Assembly (NCBI GenBank): GCA_020637445.1
Contig: JACJVZ010000002.1
Location: 372,001-436,000 of the forward strand
Source: Calditrichota bacterium
GTDB lineage: Bacteria > Electryoneota > RPQS01
Length of the DNA stretch: 64,000 nt
Reading direction: 5' to 3'
The notes under the pieces are model-generated. The model was not told the DNA's origin and made no database searches. It saw only the letters and a program-made list of their open reading frames with translations. The stretch's first letter is position 1. The number at the start of each line of letters is the position of its first letter. The position numbers were made by a program, and so were the translations under genes. Positions 1-6,886 of this stretch are shown here, one piece after another.

Positions 1-35
1 CATTTCCGCAGACGCAAATGGGGGGAGACCAGAAC

Positions 36-70
36 GGGCGGAACGCCTTCCGCCCCTACGACATTACTTT
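36..70. repeat. palindromic repeat, family B, copy 1
   Basis: An imperfect palindrome GGGCGGAACGCCTTCCGCCC is followed by CTACGACATT. A second copy with changed central bases but the same arms and a similar 3' flank (CTACATAATT) lies at 47570-47602. The element runs into the stop codon of the coiled-coil gene that begins at position 64. The preceding GGGGGAGACC string also recurs near the second copy. Confidence 0.6.
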
Positions 71-1242
71 AGTCTCTTTTTCACTGATTCGATGCGCTCG
101 GCGAGGCTGGCGATGTTTTTATCGACGTCTTCGAGCTTGGCTTCTTTTTCTTCGCGCCAGCCGGCGACTTGATCGGCGAACTCGTCGGTGCGCGCGTTGG
201 TTTCCATGTCATTCAAGCGCGTGATTTGCTCTTCGAGTTTGACGCGGAAATCGCGCATCTTGGCGAGTTTGTCTTCCCAATCGGAGAGACGTTCGCTGGA
301 GCGCTCTTTCCAATCTTCGAATTGCTGTTTGCGCTCGGCGCGTTCGCCTTCGATGCGCTGCGCGGCGGCATCCCACGCTTCGTCGAGTGACTTGCGAATT
401 TCGTTGCGCTGCTCACGCGAGAGTTCAGCTGCGCGCTGCCACGGGCGAAGCTCTTTGATTTTCTTGTGGCAATCGAATGGGTCACCACTCGCTGCAAGCT
501 CCGCGCACTCGGTCATGTGTTCTTTGCCGGTCGCGTAGTTCTCTTCGCGAATCGCTTTGCGATGCTGCCAGATGGAATCGTCGGTGGATTTCCAAAGTTT
601 CCACAGCGCTTCGCGGTCCTTGGGGATCAACGCGCCGGGTTTTTCTTTGGTGCCGGTGAACTCTTCGCGAATCGCCTTCATCGAATCGGCAAGTTTGTTG
701 AAATCGTCGGCGTATTTCGCGTTCGGTCCCGCTTGCTGCAACTCGATCAACTTGGCTTCGAGACGGCCGCGCACTTCCATCGACGCGAGTTTTTGTTCTT
801 CGCGCTCGATGTTTTGCTGCGCGCGCGCGTCGTCGCACAGCGCGCTAAACTCTTGCCAGAGTTTTTCGCGCTCCTCGTGCGGCAGCGGCTTCAACGATTT
901 GAAGAGTTGGCCGATCTCCTTGGCGTGCTCGAAAAATTCTTTGTACATGCGCTTGCCGTCGTGCAAGTGGCCGCTGTCGAGCGCCTTGATGGCGGCGGCG
1001 ATCTTCGCGAGGTTTTCCGCTCCGTCCGCGCTGTCCTCTTCCGTGGGATTTTCGGTTTCGGGTGCGGGGGATGGAGCCTCGCTTGATTCTAGGGACTCGG
1101 TGGAGAAGGATTCGGTTGGGGACTCTTCCGATACTTCTTCAGACTCGGGGGAAGCGGGTTCCGTTGCTTCGGGTTCGGTCGCCGGTTCTTGATTTTGTTC
1201 CGGCTCTTGTTCCGGGGTTTCGTTTTTGATCTCGTCGTTCAT
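64..1242 (-). CDS. coiled-coil protein with DUF349-like repeats
   Basis: A predicted cytoplasmic protein of 392 residues. The first ~85 residues are an acidic Glu/Pro/Ser-rich, probably disordered segment. The rest is almost entirely alpha-helical and highly charged. Two spaced segments (around EALWKLWKSTDD and EKLWQEFSALCDD) resemble the W-x-x-F/W units of DUF349, a family of unknown or RNA-associated function. The ATG at 1242 is preferred over an in-frame TTG at 1284, which would overlap the upstream mrr gene by 26 bp. It lies 16 bp downstream of mrr on the same strand, so co-transcription is likely. The acidic leader and long coiled coil are seen directly. The DUF349 assignment is by motif memory only, and no enzymatic function can be assigned. 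Confidence 0.7.
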   Translation of the reverse strand: MNDEIKNETPEQEPEQNQEPATEPEATEPASPESEEVSEESPTESFSTESLESSEAPSPAPETENPTEEDSADGAENLAKIAAAIKALDSGHLHDGKRMYKEFFEHAKEIGQLFKSLKPLPHEEREKLWQEFSALCDDARAQQNIEREEQKLASMEVRGRLEAKLIELQQAGPNAKYADDFNKLADSMKAIREEFTGTKEKPGALIPKDREALWKLWKSTDDSIWQHRKAIREENYATGKEHMTECAELAASGDPFDCHKKIKELRPWQRAAELSREQRNEIRKSLDEAWDAAAQRIEGERAERKQQFEDWKERSSERLSDWEDKLAKMRDFRVKLEEQITRLNDMETNARTDEFADQVAGWREEKEAKLEDVDKNIASLAERIESVKKRLK

Positions 1243-1258
1243 GGTGGGTGTGTCGTTG

Positions 1259-2173
1259 CTATTCTTCGAAATAGTCTGAGTCAAGTCGTTTTATGGTGTA
1301 TGTCGTAACGGTGCTAACACCGATGTCATGGTCGATCATTAGTTGGGCGAGGGTTGAGCCGTTGACAAGAACTATCCTCTTCTCAATTCTCGTAACATAT
1401 TCCTCGGCTTCTGCAGTAAAAGAAGAGGTTGTAATCAAAACACCTTTTCTGGCGCGTACGCCCTCAAGACTTCCGGCAAAGGCTTGCACTACTGGTCGTC
1501 CGACGGCTCCTTCCCAGCGCTTCGCTTGAATGTAAACTACATCAAGCCCGAGCTTGTCTTCTTTGATAAATCCGTCTATTCCTCCATCTCCAGATTTGCC
1601 AACAACTTCCCCCGGTCGTGTCAACGAGCCGCCATAACCCATTCTTACAAGTAGTTCAACAACAAGTTTCTCGAAAAATCGAGGCGAGCCTGATTTGACT
1701 TTTTCGAGCAGCTCTTCAGCAAGGGAATCGCGGATTTCTGTGTAACCTCGCTCGATCTGCTCGTCTGGCGTTAGTTGTGTGTCGCTTGTATGATCGCTTG
1801 CATCGGAAGTTTCGGTTTTTGTGCGCTCTCTTGCTTTTCCTTGCCACGCAACGAACTCTGGGTACTTACGAAGAATCTTGGTATTTAGCTCTTCTGGATT
1901 ATCCTTAACAAGCTCGAGCCCGCGAGGTGTTATGCGAACTTGCGCTCTGGCGGGACGCTCAACAAGCTTCGCGTTCAACATGTATTGAATTGCCCAGTGC
2001 ACACGCCCGCCGAAGAGCGGCGTACCGCTTTTGACGAGCTCTGAAAGCTCGTCGTCGGTGAGCTTGTAGTGTCTTGCCATAGCCGCAACCACGTCTTGTT
2101 TGCCGTACGTCTTTCCATCGCTGATAAACTGAAGCAGCGGAAGCATTATGGATTCGTAGTCTGGTATTGGCAT
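1259..2173 (-). CDS. mrr: Mrr-type restriction endonuclease
   Basis: A protein of 304 residues, the same length as E. coli Mrr, a type IV enzyme that cleaves modified DNA. Residues 1-90 form the N-terminal winged-helix domain (starting PDYESIMLPLLQF, with the TPRG motif near residue 86). Residues ~160-290 form the PD-(D/E)xK nuclease domain: GDGGIDG near residue 195 supplies the catalytic Asp, and YIQAKRW near residue 215 supplies the QxK. The ending with hydrophobic strands and a short acidic tail is typical. The start is ATG with no visible Shine-Dalgarno. The gene is upstream of, and co-directional with, the coiled-coil gene. It is the first of several nuclease or defence genes scattered through this origin region. 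Identification is strong; the target modification is unknown. Confidence 0.9.
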   Translation of the reverse strand: MPIPDYESIMLPLLQFISDGKTYGKQDVVAAMARHYKLTDDELSELVKSGTPLFGGRVHWAIQYMLNAKLVERPARAQVRITPRGLELVKDNPEELNTKILRKYPEFVAWQGKARERTKTETSDASDHTSDTQLTPDEQIERGYTEIRDSLAEELLEKVKSGSPRFFEKLVVELLVRMGYGGSLTRPGEVVGKSGDGGIDGFIKEDKLGLDVVYIQAKRWEGAVGRPVVQAFAGSLEGVRARKGVLITTSSFTAEAEEYVTRIEKRIVLVNGSTLAQLMIDHDIGVSTVTTYTIKRLDSDYFEE

Positions 2174-2188
2174 GTTCGTTGCGCTCTT

Positions 2189-2490
2189 AATAGGTCCTTA
2201 CAGAGGATGACGGAAGGGGAGCGTGCTGCGCTTTGGTGTTTTCAGGGGGGTCCTTCACTGCGCTGCGCTTCGTTCAGGATGACGACCGTCTCTCGTGCGT
2301 TGGTGGCGGTGATTCTCGGATTCCGGCGGGGAACCGCTGCGCTTAATCCCCGCTCGGCGAGCACGGAGCGTGTTGCGTCTTGGGGTTGTGCTGTTTGCTG
2401 CTAGGTCCCTACGGGATGACAAGTGGTTTTACTTTTTCCGGTTTCCTGTGAGTGTTTTCGGAGAGGTCCTTCACTACGTTCAGGATGACA
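2189..2490. repeat. mosaic of short interspersed repeats
   Basis: Between mrr and yidC lies ~640 bp without a credible gene. Its first half repeats variants of GGTCCTT-ACTRCG-TTCAGGATGAC: near 2189-2207, 2249-2285, 2403-2419 and 2464-2489, with a further partial GGATGACGACCGTC at 2747-2760. The copies differ in length and inner sequence, which suggests a mosaic interspersed element rather than a tandem array. Confidence 0.5.
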
Positions 2491-2513
2491 ATGCGTCTTG
2501 GGTTCTCGGTAGC

Positions 2514-2542
2514 GGGGCGGGTAAAGTCACCCGCCGCCGCGT
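2514..2542. repeat. palindromic repeat, family A (CGGGT arm)
   Basis: The architecture is AGCGGGG, arm CGGGT, loop aaagtc, arm ACCCG, then CCGCCGCGTC. The outer sequence matches the other family A elements, while the inner arms are different but still complementary. Confidence 0.55.
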
Positions 2543-2706
2543 CCTAAATTGTATTGCGGGAACTCTTCTAACATTCCTCGCGTGTAATACTTGAAACGCC
2601 AGGCACACAGGCCGCTTCGCTTTTGCGGACATGGCCGAGCCGATGGGCACACCAAATGTCTGGCGAATTCTTTTGCGGCGCTTCCGGCGGGGAGCGCCGT
2701 TTTTTT

Positions 2707-2742
2707 GTTTGCCGTTGCGGGTCTCGAGACCCACAACGGCGA
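2707..2742. repeat. 36-bp palindromic repeat, family C, copy 1
   Basis: The core GCGGGTCTCGAGACCC sits inside GTTTGCCGTT and ACAACGGCGA. A second 36-bp copy with two substitutions occurs at 27701-27736, just after the asparagine-synthetase-like gene. Confidence 0.65.
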
Positions 2743-2776
2743 CGTAGGATGACGACCGTCTTACGTTCTCGGTGGC

Positions 2777-2806
2777 GGGGCAGGTGAAGACACCTGCCGC
2801 CGCGAC
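2777..2806. repeat. palindromic repeat, family A (CAGGTG arm)
   Basis: GGGG, arm CAGGTG, loop aaga, arm CACCTG, then CCGCCGCGA. It lies 10 bp beyond the yidC stop codon, where it could also act as the 3' hairpin of that minus-strand operon. Confidence 0.6.
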
Positions 2807-2816
2807 AACATTGGTT

Positions 2817-4586
2817 TTATTTCTTGCCTTTTTTCTTCGGCTTGTCTTCTACTACTACCGCTTCGGGAACGGGGACGGGGAGCTTGATTAGTCTTTGCTC
2901 GACTATTGCCCAGAGGTTGAAGAGGGTGTAGTATAATGTTAAGCCGCTGGGGAAGTTGTTGAAGAGTAATACCATCATCACGGGCATGATGTAGATCATC
3001 GCCTTTTGATTCGGGTCGGTCATCGTGGCCTTCGACATGAAGAACTGCGAGACGCCCATGACGATCGGCAGCAAGCCCAAGCTCGAGCCATAGAGCGGAA
3101 TCGAAAACGGCAAATGCATAATCGCGTCCGGTTGGCTCAGGTCGGAGATCCACCCAAAGAACGGAGCTTGGCGGAATTCTATCGTGCTGCGGAAGACGAT
3201 GAAGAGTCCGTAGAGAATCGGCATCTGAAACAACATCGGAATGCAGCCCGCCGCTGGATTGACGCCGCGCTCTTTGTAGAGCGCCATCATCGCACCGTTT
3301 AGCGCCTGCGGATTCTTCGCGTGTTTTTCTTTCAGCGCCTCAAGCTCGGGTTTCAGCGCGGCCATCTTCTTCATCGCAATCTGCGATTTTCTCGTCAACG
3401 GCCAAAGCACGACCTTGACAATCAGCGAGAAGAGAATGATGACGAAGCCGTAGTTGTGGATGAACTTCCCGAAAAACTTCAGGAGCCACAACACCGTCAA
3501 CGAGAACGGCTTGACAATCGCCCAACCCCAGTTCATCGTATTTTCCAAGCCAACGCCGAAGACTTCAAGATTCTCTTTCTTGATCGGTCCCCAATAGACA
3601 TGCACGCGGCTGTCGACGCGCGAACCTTCCCACGGCATGCGCAGCGTCGTGTAGTAGTGCTGCGGTATGCTCGTGTCTTTGGGATTGCGCGTGTAACCGT
3701 GCATGTCGGCTCCCGCGGCAGGACTTTGCGGAATCATCGCGGCGATGAAATATTTTGAGCGCGTCGCAACGAATTCCGTGCGGCCCGTGGCCGAAAATTC
3801 GACCTTTTCGTCACTTCCGAGTTTTTCATCCTCGAGCTCTTCGCCAACCTGCGCGTAGGCTCCGCCGAAATCATGATCGGAGCGCGGATCCGGTTCCGTG
3901 CTGGGAACGCCGCCTTGCCACGTCAACTTATACTCGCGCGTATCGGGTGTCTCGAATCCTGAGCACGCGAAGCTCAAATCAAAGCCATATTTCTCTGCGT
4001 CTACGACATAATAGATGGTTATGCGTTGGCCGGAAGGCGACGTGTAGTTCAGCTCGAGACTGTCGCGGCCGCTGGGAACAAACAGGCGCGGTGTGCTCGG
4101 ATTGAAGTGCAGATTGCGCAAGCTCGACACGTTGCGCGGGCCGAGATCGACATCCCAAGAACCGATAGCAGAATCTTTGGGGGTCGCCATCGCATGCAGA
4201 TTGACCGGCGGACCGCTCTTCAGTTTGTAGTCTTCGAGCACATAACTCGTCGGGCGGCCGTCGCTGCCGATCGACATTTTGTAGAGCGGCGTCTCGATTT
4301 CTACGAGTTCGGGAGTGTAGGGCTCGGCGGGAAGGGAGTCGATGGACGGGGCATCCGCAGCGGATGCCGCCGCGAGTGACGTGTCGGCGGGAAACTCTTT
4401 TTGCGCCGTTTGCGTCGAGATCATCTCTTCGTCACCGATATCTTCCGATGGTCTCGGCTTGGTGACTTGTTCAACGACGGTTTCTTCCGGCGGGGCGGGC
4501 GGGGAAATCAGCTTATAATAGTAGGGTAGGCCGAGTAGAATCAGGCCAACCAGAACCAAGGCGATGAGGGTATTGCGATCGAACAC
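2817..4586 (-). CDS. yidC: membrane protein insertase YidC
   Basis: YidC/Oxa1 insertase of 589 residues, which inserts and folds inner-membrane proteins alone or with SecYEG. It has the Gram-negative architecture. An N-terminal membrane helix spans residues ~7-28. A large periplasmic beta-domain runs to about residue 360. Five conserved C-terminal helices follow (around FGKFIHNYGFVIILFSLIVK, then the cytoplasmic region with QIAMKKMAALKPELEALKEK and the NPAAGCIPMLFQMPILYGLF helix). The end is a Lys-rich tail (DKPKKKGKK), typical of ribosome-contacting tails. The start codon is GTG, with a weak GGAG about 11 nt upstream. It terminates the rpmH-rnpA-yidD-mscS-yidC block. Oddity: the linker at residues ~70-80 reads AASAADA and is encoded by a family A palindromic repeat (4348-4376) inserted in frame. 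Confidence 0.97.
   Translation of the reverse strand: MFDRNTLIALVLVGLILLGLPYYYKLISPPAPPEETVVEQVTKPRPSEDIGDEEMISTQTAQKEFPADTSLAAASAADAPSIDSLPAEPYTPELVEIETPLYKMSIGSDGRPTSYVLEDYKLKSGPPVNLHAMATPKDSAIGSWDVDLGPRNVSSLRNLHFNPSTPRLFVPSGRDSLELNYTSPSGQRITIYYVVDAEKYGFDLSFACSGFETPDTREYKLTWQGGVPSTEPDPRSDHDFGGAYAQVGEELEDEKLGSDEKVEFSATGRTEFVATRSKYFIAAMIPQSPAAGADMHGYTRNPKDTSIPQHYYTTLRMPWEGSRVDSRVHVYWGPIKKENLEVFGVGLENTMNWGWAIVKPFSLTVLWLLKFFGKFIHNYGFVIILFSLIVKVVLWPLTRKSQIAMKKMAALKPELEALKEKHAKNPQALNGAMMALYKERGVNPAAGCIPMLFQMPILYGLFIVFRSTIEFRQAPFFGWISDLSQPDAIMHLPFSIPLYGSSLGLLPIVMGVSQFFMSKATMTDPNQKAMIYIMPVMMVLLFNNFPSGLTLYYTLFNLWAIVEQRLIKLPVPVPEAVVVEDKPKKKGKK
4348..4376. repeat. family A palindromic repeat inside yidC
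   Basis: GGGG, arm CATCCG, loop CAG, arm CGGATG, then CCGCCGCGAG, lying within the coding sequence of the low-complexity linker after YidC helix 1. Read on the coding strand it contributes Leu-Ala-Ala-Ala-Ser-Ala-Ala-Asp-Ala. An almost identical copy sits inside the coding sequence at 18408-18436. Confidence 0.75.
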
Positions 4587-4633
4587 GTGTACGGTGTCTC
4601 CGGTGACTTTGGGATATTGCGGATTGGGTAGGG

Positions 4634-5548
4634 CTACTGCGCGCGCGCGCCGGGCTTGCCTTCGCCGCGGTTATCGTAGTAGCGAGTGGTGGGGTAGGCG
4701 AAATCTATGTTGTCGTGTTTGGCGAATTCGATGAGTACGTCTTCCCAGATGGCTTCTTCGGACATGCGCCGCTCGTGGGGTGTGCAAAGATAGCGAATGG
4801 TCAAGAGGACGCCGCTGTCTTCGACTTTGGTGTAAACGCGCGGTTGAGCGTCCGCGACACTGATAAGGTATTTATCGGCGGCATCGCGAAAGGCTTGACG
4901 CGCGCTTTCCGCTTTGTCGGCTCCGTGCTTGCGGCAGAGCAGCTCGAGAATCTCTTTGGCCTTGCGCCAATCACTTTCAAAGGTAACGAGAATTGCGATT
5001 TCGTTCCAGATGTAATTAAACGCGCCGGTGTAGATGCTTTGCGCATCGGTAAAGATTTTGCCGTTGGGAATGTGCACGACTCGGCCCGTGTGTTGGTCGG
5101 CGGCGACCCAGTTGCCGATCTCCAGAAGCGAAAACTGAAACAGCCGCATATCGATCACGTCCCCCGACACTTCGCCGATTTGCATGCGATCACCAATCGT
5201 GAACGGTTTGCGCCAAATGATGAACATCCAACCCACGAAATTCACCAGCAGATCTTTCAGTGCGATGGCGAGGCCCGCGGTCAGAAGTCCCGCGAAGGTT
5301 GCCAGCGACTGGAATCCTTCGAACCAGATGCGACCGATTACCAGCACACCCAGCACAACCGCGCTATTTGTTACGATCTTCCGGCCTACATATATGTTGC
5401 GGGCGTCGCTCGACTGCCTGTGCAGAACCCGGACAATCAGCCAGCGCAGCACGATCAACCCGAGCAGGACGATGAGGGTCAAGATGATCTTGCTTTGCTC
5501 TTCCGGGGTGAGTCCGGTCAGGGTTGCTATGTGCTTTTCAGTGTTCAC
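4634..5548 (-). CDS. MscS-family mechanosensitive ion channel
   Basis: A small-conductance mechanosensitive channel of 304 residues, predicted to release solutes during hypo-osmotic stress at the inner membrane. The N-terminal third has three or more hydrophobic helices (residues ~18-40, 60-80 and 85-115). It includes the Gly/Ala-rich pore-lining helix FAGLLTAGLAIALKDLLVNF, followed by the MscS beta-domain (GDRMQIGEVSGDVIDM, then HIPNGKIF). A C-terminal alpha/beta domain ends in the motif DNIDFAYPTTRYY. The start is GTG, overlapping the yidD stop in GTGA, which implies translational coupling. An MscS gene between yidD and yidC is not the textbook arrangement. Confidence 0.92.
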   Translation of the reverse strand: MNTEKHIATLTGLTPEEQSKIILTLIVLLGLIVLRWLIVRVLHRQSSDARNIYVGRKIVTNSAVVLGVLVIGRIWFEGFQSLATFAGLLTAGLAIALKDLLVNFVGWMFIIWRKPFTIGDRMQIGEVSGDVIDMRLFQFSLLEIGNWVAADQHTGRVVHIPNGKIFTDAQSIYTGAFNYIWNEIAILVTFESDWRKAKEILELLCRKHGADKAESARQAFRDAADKYLISVADAQPRVYTKVEDSGVLLTIRYLCTPHERRMSEEAIWEDVLIEFAKHDNIDFAYPTTRYYDNRGEGKPGARAQ

Positions 5549-5787
5549 TTAGTAGCTGATATTGCTTCGTTTGTTTCTTTGTCTACCGGGTCGTAGCCGC
5601 CGGGATGCCACGGGCCGCATTTTACAACCCTTTTTAAAGAAAGCGCAAGTCCTTTTACAAATCCTTTTTTATTAAATGCTTCTATCGCATACTCCGAACA
5701 ACTCGGAGTAAACCGGCAGCGGCCGCCCAAATGGGGGCCAAGCACGGCTTGGTAAGCACGAATAAATTGGATCAAAAGCCAGGACAT
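5545..5787 (-). CDS. yidD: membrane protein insertion efficiency factor YidD
   Basis: A short amphipathic membrane-associated protein of 80 residues that supports YidC-dependent insertion. It has the diagnostic GRCRFTPSCSEYAIEA and KCGPWHPGGYDPV motifs with conserved cysteines. The start is the ATG at 5787 (MSWLLIQFIRAYQ). An in-frame extension to 5877 would translate a low-complexity repeat and overlap rnpA, so it is rejected. The 3' end overlaps the mscS-like gene by 4 bp (GTGA). Confidence 0.95.
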   Translation of the reverse strand: MSWLLIQFIRAYQAVLGPHLGGRCRFTPSCSEYAIEAFNKKGFVKGLALSLKRVVKCGPWHPGGYDPVDKETNEAISATK

Positions 5788-5820
5788 CCGAAGGATGAAG
5801 GATAAAGGATGAAGGATGAA
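5788..5820. repeat. GGATGAA low-complexity repeat
   Basis: A near-tandem repetition of GGATGAAGGATAAA-type units between rnpA and yidD. Similar purine-rich near-repeats occur at 52267-52284 and, in a GGGGGAT version, at 45148-45179. It looks like slippage-generated spacer sequence. Confidence 0.5.
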
Positions 5821-5836
5821 CCAGAGTCGAGCAAGA

Positions 5837-6168
5837 TCAGGGAAGCGAGTTAAGAAGAGCGGACAGTCTCTTTTCAAAGGACGGCCAGTCTTCCACTTTG
5901 GATCTGAACAGGCAGAAAATGTGGCCGTCTTGGGGCCAGAGCGACTTGTTTAAGCGATAGAATTCTTTGAGTTTGCGGCGGTGGTAGTTGCGAACTACGG
6001 CAGATCCGACTTTTCTGGTGGCAGCACAGGCGAACTTCCGCCCGGGCTGCCCGGGCAAAAAAAAAGAACCAGCTCCGGAAGCGTCCGTCGCTGGCCCAAT
6101 TTACGTACCCGTTCCAGCTCCGAACGGCCCGACAGGCGCTCGGATGGTCGGAACTTAGTGTCGCTCAT
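5837..6168 (-). CDS. rnpA: RNase P protein component, apparent frameshift
   Basis: RNase P protein, which binds the catalytic RNA that trims tRNA 5' ends. The gene starts with ATG at 6168 inside the rpmH 3' end (14-bp overlap), giving MSDTKFRPSERLSGRSELER and so on for 36 codons. It then reaches nine consecutive T residues on the coding strand (plus-strand A run 6057-6065). The conserved rest, including the RNR-type signature TRKVGSAVVRNYHRRKLKEF, is in the -1 frame from there to the stop at 5837. In frame 0, translation would stop after about 21 foreign residues. Joined, the product is ~109 residues, a normal RnpA length. Immediately 3' of the run is a GC-rich hairpin (GCCCGG, loop, CCGGGC). 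The explanation could be a homopolymer sequencing error, polymerase slippage or -1 recoding. A true null is unlikely for an essential gene. Confidence 0.85.
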
Positions 6169-6304
6169 CCGAGACCGTCAAGCGCTTGCGGCCTTTGGCG
6201 CGGCGACGCGCCAAAACTGCGCGCCCATTCTTGGTCGACATCCGTTCGCGAAACCCATGACGGTTGCGACGACGACGGCGAGAAGGTTGGTAAGTTCTTT
6301 TCAT
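6155..6304 (-). CDS. rpmH: 50S ribosomal protein L34
   Basis: Large-subunit protein of 49 residues, too short for most ORF filters but unmistakable. It opens MKRTYQPSRRRRRNRHGFR, continues RMSTKNGRAVLARRRAKGRK, and ends RLTVSDERH. It is the first gene of the minus-strand block leading away from the candidate origin, and its 3' end overlaps the rnpA start. The conserved rpmH-rnpA-yidD-yidC order supports the call and the position of the origin. Confidence 0.97.
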   Translation of the reverse strand: MKRTYQPSRRRRRNRHGFRERMSTKNGRAVLARRRAKGRKRLTVSDERH

Positions 6305-6759
6305 TGCTCAATCTATGGTGATGTTTGTTCAATTTTTTTCGATTGCAGGCGAACCTGAAAAATACTCAAATCACCCGACTTAGGCAACTGCTTGTTGCGC
6401 AGTCTTTGTTTTTTGTTGATTGTTAAGTGATAATATTTACAAGCTCTTATTTATTTTCTGGAGATAGGCTGTTCCTTGTTAAGAGGCGAGAACGAGGGGC
6501 TTGCGTGATTTGCCCTTTGGGACAGTGTTGAGTTCATTGAGTTTCTACCAAGGCCTGCATGCAGGCGGGTCGGCAGATGTTTCCTGAATTTTTTGACCAT
6601 ACTTTTAGGGGAAAGAATGACCCTATTGGCGAGTTGAAGATGATATAACCTCGTTGCGAACAGGTGCCTCTCTGGAATGTGGATGGTGTTCCACATCAGA
6701 GCACGAATTAACAACTCTCTAACGAATGTAAGTGCGAGTAAAAAGAGGAGTTATTCTCG
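6305..6759. other. candidate oriC / rpmH-dnaA intergenic region
   Basis: A 455-bp region between the divergent rpmH and dnaA genes, the usual bacterial origin location. It holds an AT-rich tract (about 6400-6470) that could serve as an unwinding element, a perfect 14-bp palindrome GCCTGCATGCAGGC at 6553-6566, and an inverted motif GGAATGTGGATGGTGTTCC (6673-6691). I did not find a cluster of consensus TTATCCACA boxes; the nearest match is TGTGGATGTG at 6771-6780, in the dnaA promoter. An 87-codon minus-strand reading frame spans 6451-6714 but has no recognisable family and is probably not a gene. Origin function is inferred from context. Confidence 0.45.
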
Positions 6760-6787
6760 TTGACAATCCCTGTGGATGTGTTATATT
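6760..6787 (+). promoter_or_regulatory. sigma70-type promoter of dnaA
   Basis: -35 TTGACA (6760-6765), 16-bp spacer, -10 TATATT (6782-6787). The spacer contains TGTGGATGTG, a degenerate DnaA-box-like string, so DnaA autoregulation is possible. The promoter position excludes translation starts upstream of about 6794. Confidence 0.7.
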
Positions 6788-6886
6788 ATGAGCCCGCGCG
6801 TTGATATGCTCGCTCTAAGGGCTCTCATTACGCGGAGTTACCCTCCTGCCTCTCACTCAATTTATCATATCAATTTTCTCACGCCT

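Noticed and set aside
4715..5596. A 293-codon plus-strand frame over the MscS gene
   Set aside because: Antisense to a well-supported MscS channel; composition is unlike a protein family and there is no start signal.
5788..5877. N-terminal extension of YidD (30 residues)
   Set aside because: It would translate the GGATGAA repeat and overlap rnpA; the internal ATG gives the standard family start.
6451..6714. 87-codon minus-strand frame in the rpmH-dnaA gap
   Set aside because: No family similarity or Shine-Dalgarno, and it spans a palindromic element. It is treated as non-coding origin-region sequence.
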